Source: Littorina saxatilis (taxonomy: Eukaryota > Mollusca > Gastropoda > Littorinimorpha > Littorinidae). Taken from it: DNA of 64,000 nucleotides. This document shows, in pieces, positions 26,049 through 48,028 of this stretch (the first letter of the stretch is position 1; every line of letters begins with the position of its first letter). Where the stretch lies: contig NC_090254.1 of NCBI RefSeq assembly GCF_037325665.1, forward strand, positions 36,918,854-36,982,853, read 5' to 3'. The notes beneath the pieces were generated by a model. The model did no database searches, was not told the DNA's origin, and saw only the letters and a program-made list of their open reading frames with translations. Both the position numbers and the translations under genes were made by a program.

Positions 26049-26240
26049 TTTGATACAGTGGAACCCCCCTTTAAAAAACCAAAACAATTTAAGACTTCTC
26101 CCTTATTAAGACCTCGTATTTTCAGATTTTCTGTCCATAACATCTGTACATTTTAAACCTCCCGCCTTTTTAAGACCTGATTTTCTCAGATTTGTTTTAG
26201 GTCTTAAAAAGGGGGGGGGGGGGGGAGGGGGTTCCACTGT
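26049..26240. mobile_element. F1 palindromic MITE
   Basis: CAGTGGAACCCCCC on the left and GGGGGTTCCACTGT on the right, with CTTAAAAAGGGG inside. Confidence 0.8.
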
Positions 26241-26513
26241 GTGCCTGAGTGATAACACTTCATGGACAATGTACAACCTGCCTTAGTACTTATTGTGAAG
26301 TGTCAAGTGTGCCTGAGTGATAACACTTCATGGACAATGTACAAGCTGCCTTCGTACTTATTGTGAAGTGTCAAGTGTGCCTGAGTGATAACACTTCATG
26401 GACAATGTACAAGCTGCCTTAGTACTTATTGTGAAGTGTCAAGTGTGCCTGAGTGATAACACTTCATGGACAATGTACAAGCTGCCTTAGTACTTATTGT
26501 GAAGTGTCAAGTA
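26241..26513. repeat. 66-bp tandem repeat, about four copies
   Basis: Unit starts GTGCCTGAGTGATAACACTT and ends TTGTGAAGTGTCAA; the copies are almost identical. Confidence 0.95.
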
Positions 26514-26964
26514 ACACTTCAATTGCACATCAACTCATAACTCTGTCCTGCTCTTGTTGCAGAAACACACCAAGTCACAGATCTACACAAACAGAAAGGC
26601 AGCAAGATAAGACCTTCTGGCGGTCAACCCTTAGGCTTAACAATGACTTTCCCTTTCATTTCAATCTGTTGCTGTAAATAGACCTGGGAACCCCTGTTGT
26701 GCACTTGGAGGACAGTATTCTCAAACAAACTTGGTGTATTTTCAGAAAAATGAGTGTACTCTACACAGCATTTGAACATCCATGATGCAAACATGCTTCC
26801 CACAAGTCCATCACACCGAATTAAGTTTACCAATACATTTAAAACAAATGTTTCTTTCAACGTTTTCTGACAAAAACTGTAATCATGTGTCAAATATTGG
26901 ATCGGTTTCGGGATGTGCTTGTTAAGAAAAATAGTGCTTTTTTCACACTGACCGTACTCATCAT

Positions 26965-27829
26965 AGGGCCAAAAAAAAAAATAGGTGTGGTTACGGTAAC
27001 ATAGCCAAAAAAAATAGGGTAGGTAGGTAGGCAATCACTTTTTTTTTTATTTTTACTTTTTTTTCTAATGTGTACAAATTAAACCTACCGTACTTTCCGG
27101 GTGACAAGGCGCTTTGTTATCTAAGTCGCACCCCCTTCTTTTAAAAAAAAAATTGTAATCCAGTCACCCATTGGACGCAGGGGGCCAATAGGGCGCACCA
27201 AAATGACCCAGTTTTTTTTTATCTTAGAGAGGAAACACTTCCTGCATCGGGGTCAGTGACCGGTCAGTGACCAAAGGCATTGTGATAGCTGGGTGGCCTT
27301 GTTAAAAGACACGACCTTCTTCCCAGGGGTCAATGACCCAGTTTTTGCCATGAGAGGTGGTTCCCCTGTCATATCTGAGAGAGGAAACACTTCCTGCATC
27401 GGGGTCAGTGACCGGTCAGTGACCGAGTTTAACAGAGTGGAAATTTGTGTGTGCGGCCAGATCAAAGGCAGGGCAGTACCTAGTAGCTGAAACATGCATT
27501 ATCACAAGTTGTTTGACTGGTACTCAAGCGGTCTCTTTGATTTTTTTCGTATTTCATACACGGATTAGGCGCTTCGTTATACAAGACGCAGGGGTCGAAC
27601 TCGAGGAAAAAAGTCGCGCCTTATGACCCGGAAAGTACGGTACTTGACAGGGAAATAAGTGTGCGACACGGGCGCTTTCGCTTTCATTGCGTTTTTTGCA
27701 CTCGTTTTTTTGTTGTTGTTGTTGTTGTTTTTTTGTTGTTTGACAAATGTAATAAAAAGTTATAGGATCGGCCCCTAAAAATAGGGTAGGTCGGGTTACC
27801 GTAACCACACCTATTTTTTTTTTAGGCCT
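26965..27829. mobile_element. P1 palindromic MITE interrupted by another element
   Basis: Ends with AGGTGTGGTTACGGTAAC and GTTACCGTAACCACACCT. Compared with the uninterrupted copies at 44907, 47164 and 61964 it has an extra 553 bp at 27088-27640. Confidence 0.85.
27088..27640. mobile_element. DNA transposon with CCGTACTTTCCGGGT termini
   Basis: Inverted ends CCGTACTTTCCGGGT / ACCCGGAAAGTACGG, TA on both sides. Inside is a duplicated segment (GAGGAAACACTTCCTGCATC at about 27228 and 27382). No transposase seen. Confidence 0.8.
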
Positions 27830-27947
27830 AGTATAGACAATCAAGCGTACAAAATACGGCGAAATCGTATGGGTTCCCATTTCTGTGTAAACTAATCACA
27901 CCAGGAAGATATTTCACAACTGTATACATTGAGTGACTGACAAGTCA

Positions 27948-30818
27948 TCACGACAAATCAATAAAACCATCAAGAGTCGGTAAAGCAGGGTTTGAAAACT
28001 TACTGCCGAACTTTGTCCTTTTTGAACTTTTGCTGGTGATTTTTGGAACACCGAACTTGGGAGGTCCCAAGGGTTGTGTAAACGTTGACGTTCCCCCGAG
28101 CCCATTATAGTCCTGTCGAATGACCGTTTTGCTCAATAACTGTCCTGTCTTTTCACGTTTCTTCATGATGTTTAGAGTCGACAAGGGGAAGGAATCCCCA
28201 GCCTCATCGGCATCCACCTTCACACGCTTCGGGGCCTTGCCGTTGGTTGAAGCAGACGATATTTTCACCACTTTCATGTTGTTCTCCTCACAGCTCTTTC
28301 TCATCTGCGTCTGCGGGGATTCCTCGAAAAGGTCAAACGACTGGTTCAAAGGTGAATCATAGTTGAGGTCAATCAGGCCTGACCCTGACGGTCGGGTCAT
28401 TTTGGGCGTCACAAAATCTTTTCCAACCAACAGTTTCGGCGTTTCAAGGAAAAGGTTGTCAGACTGGTCCTGCCGTTTGGGAGTCTCCAAGAAACTGCCG
28501 GCGGATTCTGCTGGGTGTTTCCTGCTGTACTGAAGTTTGGTGACCTTGGCTTTGAGGGTGGCGTTAGTTTTCTCTGCTTGTTTGAGGTCGTCTTCCGAGC
28601 GCGTCAGCTGCTCCTGAAGACCTTTGTATTCCGCTTTCAGGTCTGCCAGCTCTCGCGACGCGGAGTAACTGCTCTTCCTCTGCCTGTCCAGCTGTTAAAA
28701 AATGATACAACACATATATGTGTGTGTACAGATGTTTTATGTGGGGATAAAGTGGACACCCCCCCCCCCCCCCCCCCTTTCCACCTTTCAAGGCCCTGTG
28801 ATTTAAGTCTTTTCCCCTTCTTAGGAACCTTGCTTTTTCAGATTGTCTATCATTGTGGACTGGCTTGTAAAGTGGCGAGCACAATCAATGAATCAATGAT
28901 TTCAGCCTTTTGAGACCGACTCATTACAGGCTGTCATTTAAGGTATGAAGTATTGAGGCAAGTTGCAAATGTATTTCTTGAATTCAGCAAATTTATCTTC
29001 ATGGTATACATTTTTTAATCATTCTTCATATATATATATATATTTCCAAGAACATAGTCGCCGAGCAGTTTGTGAGCTTCATGTTGTTAGATACTCCAAT
29101 TCCTCCAACAAAAGAAGAGAAAACATCATATTCATAAATACTTCCATCGAAAGCTGCATCAACAACACAACATGTATTACCTGTTCTTTGAGTGTCCTCT
29201 TCTCCACTTTGGACTGTTCATACTCGCGCTTGAGAATGCCAGCATACTTGGCTAACTGCTGCAGGCTGTTCTTATCCCCACTGCTGTACTGCTGCAATAT
29301 CTCCTCGCTGTTTTTTACACCTCCTGCACACACACACACACACACACACACATGAAGGCATGCACGCAAGAACACACACACACACACACATTCAATAAAA
29401 CCTTTCAGAGACTAAGACAAGACCAAGCCTGGTCAAGCGTGAGAGCTTTGCCCATTGCAGGTTGGACAGTTTTTTGTACCAAATACACAAAGGAGGTTAC
29501 ACATTACAGCCTTAAGCATTTTGTTGAGGTCATGGTATGCCGGTTCTTTTCAATTTCACTGACACTGAATATTCAGATGATATCATGCTTGCAACTAATG
29601 CAAGGTAATAAACCAAAACTGATGAAAGCGAACCATCTGTGAATTTTTGTTTCATATTCATGAGCATTCTGTTCCACAATTTAAAAGCACAACTTACGTT
29701 TTGATTTACCTGTGGGACGTAATTTTCACTATTAGCATCAAGCAAACTCACCTGAAACCAATGTCTCCACGTGTTTCAGCTCAGTGAGTTTTCTCTGCGT
29801 ACGAAGATACTCCGCTCTCTCCTCTTTGTGAACCTGCTGCTGAGCTTCAAAGTGCTGCAGCATGCGTTGCTGCGCAGCACCAGTGTCCTGTTCGCGTCGC
29901 AGCAAGGTGCTGATATTTCCCAGCTCCTCTTCCCTTTTCTTCAGTCTGTCCTTCAGGTCTTTCTCTATGGTTTTGTGCTTGGATGTTTTCTGCTTCAGCT
30001 CTGCCACTTGTGTTTTCAGACTCTGCATAGTATTTCAAGAATGTTACTGTAACTAAAAGTAAAAGTAAAAACACTTAAAAAAAAATTACTATTCCACTTT
30101 CACTTTGCAAAAGGGAACCTTTTTTCGGTGTACATCACTTCTCTGCATTTTATGCAGTGTCAGCTTGATATATAACCCAATTTCTTTCAAAAATATACAC
30201 ATCAGAGTTAATGATTTGTTGTGGCAATGATAGCTTGCCCCGAGTGATAGCCCACAACGTGTTTTGCCTGAGGCCATGTGAGTTTCTCTTGCGGTCGAAG
30301 GAGTTTGGGAAACCAGCCTGCTTAGCAATCACTGCAGATCGACCATCGCCAGTGAATTGAAGCTCTGATGTGCAGATTTTCGAAAGAAAAAGACATTATA
30401 TCAAGCGAACACTGCATAACATACACATCGGAGTCGTTTTTCTGCTGCGATAGTAGTTTTAACTAGTCTACTACGTGTTATTGTTTGTCACCCTAAAATG
30501 GGGCGCAACTCTTCTAACATGCTTGGAAATCATGACAAAGTTATTTCCAAACATCATCATTTTATTGGGTCTTACCTGCAATTCATTTGTAACTTTTTCC
30601 GGATTCACCTCATCTGTGTCTTCTTCAGCGATGTCAAAGAACAGCTTAGGGATGACAGAGCCCTGGATCACATTTTTTCGACATGATGGACAAGTGGAAG
30701 AGGCCATGAGCCATCGAGCCAGGCAGTGTTCGTGGAAGACATGGCCGCATGGTGTGGCTGCGATGTTCGTCTCATTGTTGACAAACAGATCAGCGCAAAT
30801 ACAGCACAGCGCCCTCAT
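27948..30818 (-). CDS. TRAIP: TRAIP, TRAF-interacting RING-type E3 ubiquitin ligase (complete, 4 exons)
   Basis: Exons: 30576-30818, 29752-30022, 29181-29323, 27948-28691 (stop included); phases 0, 1, 0; 466 aa against 469 in human. Residues 5-46 form a RING-H2 (C5-x2-C8, C24-G-H26-x2-H29-x2-C32, C43-x2-C46), followed by NVIQGSVIPKLFFDIAEED, close to the human KLFFDLAQEE. The next two exons are Lys/Glu/Gln-rich coiled coil. The last exon ends with YNGLGGTSTFTQPLGPPK and the tail TLDGFIDLS, in the position of the vertebrate GFDGLGG motif and the PCNA-binding C-terminal peptide. TRAIP ubiquitylates replisome parts at stalled forks and DNA-protein crosslinks in the nucleus. The start is the ATG at 30818, directly before RALCCIC. 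It is head-to-head with PEX14, 756 bp apart. Exon 3's acceptor is preceded by a (TG)n tract in place of a clear pyrimidine tract. Confidence 0.95.
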
Positions 30819-31574
30819 TGTCACAAGCACAGGTGAGGTTCACCTTCAACAGAGAAAACAAAATCTTGAAAAATAATGTTAAAAAAAAGTGAACTGCAGT
30901 CAAACCTGTCTTAGTTCAACGACCACCCAAGGATGGATCAAACGTGGTCATTATCAAGAGGTGGTCGCCAGGATAGGTTTGAGTATACATACAATTATCA
31001 CACTGCCTTGATTGATGTTCCAACCCCCTATCAGTGACACACACAAATGCATGCTCCAGTAAAGTGATCAACATAGAAATAGAACCCCACAAACTTTTCG
31101 GTATTCTCATTCTCAATCTCATTAGGAATTTTACGCCGCTTGGAACCTTTTTAGGTTATTTGCGCAAATTTGCCCAAGACCGTTCTGTAAGTGTAAATAG
31201 TTGTAACTCTCCTGACTTCATCCATGATACCAGTTACAGAACGTTGTAAAATGTTAGCCGATAATCATGATAAATGAAAATGATGATGCTCTGTCAAATG
31301 CATGATTTTGGACACCAAATCCGAACTTCAAGAAAAGTCTGAGACCAGAAGACCTCCTCACAAATCGCCTTACCTACTGCTTCACTGTAACCATCTTTGA
31401 AGAAGGGAGGTCAGACATCTGTAGAAATCTTCGATCGGATGAAAAAGAGCATCCGGACAATTATCAATCTTTGAAGAGCATTTGGAGATGATGAGTTAAA
31501 AAGAAGCCTCGAAACTCGCGCTTGGGGAAACAATAACTTCCGGTGGGCAAGGGCAGTCACTCACACAGACTGGC
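30819..31574. promoter_or_regulatory. Shared upstream region of TRAIP and PEX14
   Basis: The two ATGs face apart, 756 bp from each other. Near PEX14 there is an ETS-type ACTTCCGG (31536-31543), 32 bases before its ATG. No TATA box or dominant repeat is evident. Any 5' untranslated exon of TRAIP is unresolved. Confidence 0.5.
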
Positions 31575-41248
<9,674 letters not shown>

Positions 41249-42000
41249 ATATATATTGATATATGAATGAAATAACTGGTTTACAGTTGATTGTATACCT
41301 TAAAATGAAAATTCAAGTATGGGATAGGGAATCCAATCACATTGACTGAAAATTACACCTTTTTTTCAGGATAAACTTGTGCAAGCATGCTATGGTTGTG
41401 AATTTCATGTTGAAAATTAGTTTGACCTATAAACAAAATTGAAGAAAGACAGAACCTAGAACTTACAGCAGTAGAACTAACTGCTGCATGTAGATTGATA
41501 TCATGGTACTTGGTATATTTATGGTGGCTGTAGTTAAAAAAGCGCTGAGGTGCAACATCTTTTCGACCGCAGCGTGCATAACATTGAAGTTTCGAGTGAA
41601 ATAAAGGAGCAGTTTCTTGTAGTTTAAGAAAGGCAGGATTTCAATTGACAAAATCAGAATATAATTTATATTCAGGCTTTGTTTGTTCATTCATGATTTG
41701 GTTCTGCAAAGACCCCAGTCTTTCTGTGATTTTGTAATGATGTGAAAAGTTGAAGTATTCTGTGTGATTCTAGAATTCTTCTCTGTCGTTGCAGAATGAA
41801 TGTGCTGTACAAGTGTGGACTTTTAATTGATGGAAAAATGTGTCTACGTGTATGTATGTATGAGTACCAGGTTTTTCATTTCAGAACATTTCTCTGTACA
41901 TTGCTACCTTTAAAATGGTGTGTGGAATTGTTCAGTCTTGAGTGTTTGCGAATATGTTCCATGCACGTTTAATGTGAATAAAGTGATTTTAAGAAACCAG
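41249..42000 (+). other. PEX14: PEX14 3' untranslated region
   Basis: A/T-rich sequence after the TGA at 41246-41248, without recognised repeats, ending just after an AATAAA at 41977-41982 that is followed by T- and GT-rich sequence. The exact cleavage point is inferred. Confidence 0.7.
41977..41982 (+). terminator. PEX14: polyadenylation signal of PEX14
   Basis: Canonical AATAAA about 730 bp after the PEX14 stop, followed within 30 bases by a GTTTCATGTTTG-type downstream element. Confidence 0.7.
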
Positions 42001-42943
42001 TGTTTCATGTTTGATATTGACAAAGTATAAGAAGTGTTACTATTTTTCATTATCAGAACATTCGTGAAAGATTAATCTTGCTTTGAACTTAGGTATTATA
42101 CCGCCTGAGCAATTTCAAACCTACATGATCAATTCTTTTTCTGAAACTTTTGACAATCACATGAATTACAATACATTATACAATAGCATGCGTCTGTCAC
42201 AGTCACACACACACACACACTCTTAGTTCTGATGTTACTCCCTCAGTTACACACGAGAACGAGGAAGATGTTGATACATCTTTTGTAGAACTTTATATTT
42301 GTTTGCATATTTTTTTTACAGTAGAAATAGATAAAAGAATATAAACTGACAAAGAATCCCTGTCACAGGGAGAACACAAAAAGTTAAATCTAGAAGAATT
42401 GTAAAACGAACGCAGTACAACACACAACATACTCGTAAAAATCAATTATATAAGGCAGCCTTGCAGTTCCACGCATAGACTTTCCTGAATGCAAATGGAG
42501 AAAAGTCATTGTGAGCTGTTAAGTTCTCGCTGGGACAGATGCAAAGCGAACACCGAGTCTGAATGACTCGGAATACACATGTAAAGGAAAGTTAGGATCA
42601 TTGGTACGCACCACCAATTAGTACATAGACAAGTAATTGAAGTATACATTGTATTTCTACCTGGTGAATATCATTCAAGACAGCTCGCAACACCTGCAGA
42701 GATCAATCTCAGTCCTTTTTCCTTTCAGCTCCATTTTCCATCTCAACTCTTTCTTTTGTTGCTGAGCAACCAACCTAACTCGTTTCATTCGCAACTCATC
42801 ATTCACTGATTCAACCCATCCTCTCTGTCATTCGCACCATTAACAAATGGCCATGAACAACCAACCTAGCTCGTGTCTTCACAAATCATCATTCACTGAC
42901 TCAACCCATCCTGTCTGTCGTTCACACCATAACGTTTCAAGAA
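42001..42943. other. Intergenic space between the converging 3' ends of PEX14 and CDCA3
   Basis: About 0.9 kb; it contains the CDCA3 3' untranslated region, whose polyA signal was not identified. A partly repeated phrase (CAACCTAACTCGT / CAACCTAGCTCGT) is at 42768 and 42860. Confidence 0.5.
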
Positions 42944-45900
42944 TCAAATGGCCATATTCTCCTTGTCGTTGACGTTGTGTCTGCCTCGGACACCACCCAA
43001 GGACTTGGTGACCTGGCGGCGTTGTTTGGACTGTACAATGTTTCTGGGCGAGTTGGTATCCCTGGCAACCAGGCCAAGAGGTCGGGTGACGGGCGGCTGC
43101 TTCACAGCGACGTAGGCAGGCTTTGTGGCGGTGGCGAAGAGTTGTTTGCGTTGTGGGACAGGCCTTGTCTGCATGGGGGTGGGTTCTATCATGTTCATCT
43201 GGGGCGGCTGTGTGTCTGCAGAACAAACAAGTCGCGTAAGGCGAAAATACAACATTTAGTCAAGTAGCTGTCGAACTCACAGAATGAAACTGAACGCAAC
43301 GCAACACAGCAAGACCGTATACTCGTAGCATCGTCACTCCACCGCCCGTGGCAAAGGCAGTGCCAGTGGAATTGACAAGAAGAGCGGGGTATTCGTTGCG
43401 CTGAGAAGGATAGCACGCTTTTCTGTAGCTCTCTTCGTTTTAACTTTCTGAGCGTGTTTTTAATCCAAACATATCATATCTATATGTTTTTGGAATCAGG
43501 AACCGACAAGGAATAAGATGAAAGTGTTTTTAAATTGATTTCGAAAAAAAAAAATTGATAATAATTTTTATATATTTAATTTTCAGAGCTTGTTGTTATT
43601 CCAAATATAACATATTTATATGTTTTTGGAATCAGCAAATGATGGAGAATAAGATGAACGTAAATTTGGATCGTTTTATAAATTTTTATTTTTTTTTACA
43701 ATTTTCAGATTTGTAATGACCTAAGTCATTAATTAATTTTTAAGCCACCAAGCTGAAATGCAATACCGAAGTCCGGGCTTCGTCGAAGATTACTTGACCA
43801 AAATTTCAACCAATTTGGTTGAAAAATGAGGGCGTGACAGTGCCGCCTCAACTTTCACGAAAAGCCGGATATGACGTCATCAAAGACATTTATCAAAAAA
43901 ATGAAAAAAACGTTCGGGGATTTCATACCCAGGAACTCTCATGTCAAATTTCATAAAGATCGGTCCAGTAGTTTAGTCTGAATCGCTCTACACACACACA
44001 CACAGACACACACACACACACACACACGCACACACACACGCACGCACATACACCACGACCCTCGTCTCGATTCCCCCCTCTATGTTAAAACATTTAGTCA
44101 AAACTTGACTAAATGTAAAAAAGAATGCTTATAGTACTGAGCATGTTATGTTTCGGTACAGTGGGAAACCCCTGTAAGTGTAAAGGGTCTGTAAAGGGTC
44201 TTAAAATGGGGGTTCCACTGTATGCATTATTGGCAATGAGCTTCATACACTAAACCCAGCTAACTTTGATTATGATCAATACAAGCCCTCTTAACAAAGA
44301 GAAAAATTACCCCCACTGCACTTTCAATGGGATTCTCTCATGAGCAAAATTTAGAAACGATTAATTGTGGGAGAAAAAATGATCTGGAAATTCTGTCAAA
44401 ATGTGTTTAAAATCAAACATAATAGTTTGTAGTTACTGAACTGGTCACATCCAGGTGCACAGAGCCCCTAGGGCTTTCAGTAATGCTTCAGACAGATACC
44501 TGTTTGAAAAAATACCAAGTTTCATTGACTTTCATGCAAGGAGTCAAAAACTGCAAATGTTTCACGAATTAATTTTGAGCATTCTCCGGGCAGGAAAGCG
44601 TGGCCCTTGATCAGACTTGCATCATGTCCCGCATGTCACTTATTGCGTCTAAGCCTACATGGAATTGGAAGTTACTATTATTATTCATCTCGGCAAGAGG
44701 AAAAATACTTGGGGTATCTTACATCAAGACATTGTGTTTGATTACGCAAGACAATTGTAAAAGATGGTACATGCAGATCCACTTTGGCATTCCACACACA
44801 ACCTTTAGCCCCAGAACGTGATCACGGGAAATGTTAATTACATTTTGGCAAGAGATGCAAACTGTCAAACTGCATAAAGTTTCGTTTGGCTGGCAACACT
44901 AAAGGTAAGGCCTAAAAAAAAAATAGGTGTGGTTACGGTAACCCGACCTACCCTATTTTTTTGGGCCGACCATATAACTTTTTATTACATTTCTCAAAAA
45001 AATACAAAAACAAAAAAAGTAAACGAGTGCAGAAAACGCAATGAAAGCGAAAGCGCCCGAGTCGCACACTTATTTCCCTGTCAAGTAGGTTTAATTTGTA
45101 CACATTTATAGAAAAAAAAAGTAAAAAAAAAAAAAAAGCGATTGCCTACCTTCCTACCCTATTTTTTTTGGCTATGTTACCGTAACCACACTTTTTTTTT
45201 TATTGCCTTAGTGTAGGCATCAGGTTTGAGGCAAGTCAAACTCAATTTAGTCATTAGTGCGATGAAAGTTAAAGTAAAGGTCATAATAAAACACACACAC
45301 ACACACACACAGAGTCATGCACTGTGAGGGCACCTAAATGAACAAATTCTGTGATTTCTTTTTGTGGCATAATGACTGCAGATAATTTGCAATCAGGAGA
45401 AAAAAAAGAAGGAAGTACTGGACATCATGTAATTACAGTGTAACTAATGGTCTAAAATGTACAGCCTTGCGATGGGAGCCGTGGAAGGCCTTATCGGAAG
45501 GTCGTGAGTTCAAATCCCAGCCGGGTTAAGGGTGGAGATCTCTCACTCTCAGGTCAACTTATGTGCAGACCTGCTACCAAGTGCGCATGGAAAAGATCCT
45601 GTAATCCATGTCCGAGTTCGGTGGGTTATAGAAACACGAAAATATCCAGCATGCTTCCCCCGAAAGCTGCGTATGGCTGCCTGAATCACGAATGGCTGTG
45701 TAAAACGGTCATACACGTAAAAAAAAACTCTTGCAAAAGCATGGGAGTTTTACTTTGACTAGTTTTAGAACATGAACGAAGAAGAAGTACAGCCTTACTT
45801 TCCAACAAAGGAGAAGAATCGTCAGTATTGAAGTCAGGAATGTCTAGCGGCAAAGGTTTAATGGGTGTTAGCATCTCGGCATCAACCGTTTCTTCAGGCT

Positions 45901-46990
45901 CACATAGCGGAGCTTGGACACTGGCAAAAAGGTGCGGGCTGGCTTCAACCTCCATTACCATGTGATGATCAGCTGGAGAACCTGCAGAAAGCCAGAACAA
46001 ACCTTTAACTTTACCCATCACTGAATGAAGAAGTCTTCTGTAAGTATTTATACAAAACAAATCCTAATTCTATTCTACAAATCCTACGCAAAGCATTTAA
46101 TTTTAATCATTGAAAGTATTAAACCCTTCGGCGCAATTAAGTTAGTTTGTACTCAATACTCATATACCTGTTCTAGTGCCGCTGGAGCAGTCTGAAGTTC
46201 TTGCTGGAGCACCTTTCTTTTCCGGTCACTCTGCATACGCCAAACAACGGCAAGAAATCTCAGATTGTGTCCATCATAGTTGGGCTCTCTTTCTCTCCTC
46301 TACCACATTTCAGTTTCATGCCAATAGATGCCAGCTAATCTACTGATCTAGTCAATGAAAGGTTGCCTGTTAGTTGTAAGACTAAGAGAGCGGTAAAACA
46401 AAAAGAAAACCAAATGATATCTTTTCTATTGAGTGTGGCACTGGCCCACTGTCACTGTCAGACTAAAAAGTATTTATAGAAATTATATATATATATAGAT
46501 ACTTTCTAGTCTGAATAAAGTGAGACAAAGATGATAGAGGCAGGACAGACGATGCAAAGTTGTGCACAGACGTAGTGACCGAATGAGATTGAGAAAGCTT
46601 GTCCTGGAGAAACTTTAGATAGAGAGCTCTCTACACTACTACATATTTAAGTACACTACAACAGTACAAGAACAAGTACAATCCAAGTACAGCAATGACT
46701 TATTTAGTTATTACTGACTATGACTATAGCATTATGTTACCTTTGCTGATCACATAGGGCAAAGGCGTCCGCTCGATACCCACTGTTGGGGACCTGGGAT
46801 CAAGGTCTGGCACGGAGTCGAGCGTCTTGTCAACGATGATTGGTGTCCGTGAGATTTCATCTGTTGGTGAGCGCGGGTCAAAGGGCAGCTGGCGCATTGG
46901 TGCACATTGTTCCCTTGGTGGCGTAGTATGTTGATCTTGAAAAGGTTCTGATCCAGGACTGTATGCCTCTTTGTGCTGTGTAGCTCCCAT
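42944..46990 (-). CDS. CDCA3: CDCA3 (trigger of mitotic entry 1), complete coding region, 3 coding exons
   Basis: Coding exons: 46741-46990, 45799-45981, 42944-43215 (TGA at 42944-42946); phases 1 and 1; 234 aa (human 268). The N-terminus starts MGATQ, and exon 1 carries two copies of the family repeat: FDPRSPTDEISRTPIIV and LDPRSPTVGIERTPL, matching DPRSPxxGIxRTP in vertebrate CDCA3. The C-terminus VNDKENMAI has the KEN degron in the same place as human HDKENQ. In vertebrates CDCA3 works in SCF-mediated destruction of WEE1 and is itself removed by APC/C-CDH1. The ATG exon has an acceptor (TTTTAACAG) 21 bases before the ATG, so there is a non-coding first exon, probably near 48029-48048. The last intron contains Repeat A, and the middle exon's donor is flanked by a SINE. 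The gene is head-to-head with USP5. Confidence 0.92.
43223..44123 (-). mobile_element. Repeat A copy 11, beside the CDCA3 last-exon acceptor
   Basis: Full-length reverse copy in plus coordinates, so it is sense to CDCA3. Its end (CGCGACTTGTT) lies 6-8 bases from the acceptor TGTTCTGCAG of exon 42944-43215. Confidence 0.9.
44158..44222. repeat. Short F1 remnant
   Basis: CAGTGGGAAACCCC ... GGGGGTTCCACTGTA within 65 bp. Confidence 0.6.
44907..45212. mobile_element. P1 palindromic MITE, uninterrupted
   Basis: GTGTGGTTACGGTAACCCGA at the left and TTACCGTAACCACAC at the right; internal GAAAGCGAAAGCGCCC. CDCA3 intron. Confidence 0.85.
45469..45786 (+). mobile_element. SINE-A copy 5 beside a CDCA3 splice donor
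   Basis: tRNA-like head, body and GAAGAAG tail, flanked by a perfect 10-bp duplication GTACAGCCTT (45459-45468 and 45787-45796). The right copy ends two bases from the GT donor of exon 45799-45981. Confidence 0.88.
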
Positions 46991-47163
46991 GGCTCTGCTT
47001 AGAAATAGAACTGTTAAAACAAAAATGAAGATCAAATCATCAATGCTGAATCAGTAAATCAAAATAATGTGATAGTGATAGTCATACTCTCATAGTCATA
47101 GGTCAGTCTTAAGTGGTAATACAAACGTACGTCAATGCATAGAAATACCTCTTCGTCTTTGTT

Positions 47164-47461
47164 AAGGCCTAAAAAAAAAATAGGTGTGGTTACGGTAACC
47201 CGACCTACCCTATTTTTAGGGGCCGATCCTATAACTTTTTATTACATTTGTCAACAAAAAAAACAAACAAAAAAAAACGAGTGCAAAAAACGCAATGAAA
47301 GCGAAAGCGCCCGTGTCGCACACTTATTTCCCTGTCAAGTAGGTTTAATTTGTACACATTAGAAAAAAAAAGTAAAAAACAAAAAAAGTGATTGCCTACC
47401 TACCTACCCTATTTTTTTGGGCTATGTTACCGTAACCACACCTATTATTTTTTTTGGCCTA
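47164..47461. mobile_element. P1 palindromic MITE in the CDCA3 5' intron
   Basis: Same structure as the copy at 44907, with good termini GTGTGGTTACGGTAACCCGA. Confidence 0.85.
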
Positions 47462-48028
47462 ATATATATATATACTCTCAGTCTCACTCAATGACTCATC
47501 ATACTCTCACAGTCACAGGCATGACCCACATCATTTGGCTCGAGTACAAAACAAGGGATCCAACATCATCCATTATCAAAATCAAATTAAATAGCCAACA
47601 CAAGTTCACTGCGTGTGGGGGAAGGCTGGGGGTGTCACTCGGATGCTGCCTGTTCTTCAACCGACCCCCTAACCCCACAAACTGACCTCCCTAGAAATAA
47701 GAGGATAGGCTAGGATCAAATAATTTCTATTATTAAAATTTTACTTTTGGGGGTTGCGCTCTCTCGTTTCCGTTGCGATGATAACCTAAAAAGGTTCCTG
47801 CAATGATCCTGATCCTGATCACAACAAAGTGTCAACAGAATTTTTCCCTCTAATAAAAAATCGAACCAAGCATAATTAGGAGCTACTCTTGAAATGGAAA
47901 GCTATTTGGTAAACAGAATAAAGTAGGTCCCTATGTAACTGTAACTGTAAGAATCGTATTGTAAGAGTACCTTTGGTTATACTGCTGATCTGTTCAATAA
48001 TTTCACAAATTATAACAACAAACTTTAC

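Noticed and set aside
26241-26513. CRISPR-like regular repeats
   Set aside because: Units are contiguous 66-bp tandem copies without unique spacers, in an animal genome.
26624-27034. 136-codon minus-strand ORF downstream of TRAIP
   Set aside because: One end is P1 MITE sequence and the rest has no family resemblance; it is more likely TRAIP 3' flanking sequence.
46168-46230. Candidate 63-bp CDCA3 cassette exon on the minus strand (ATGCAG acceptor, CAG/GTATAT donor)
   Set aside because: Both neighbouring exons join in phase without it, and in the CDCA3 frame it introduces a stop at its second codon.
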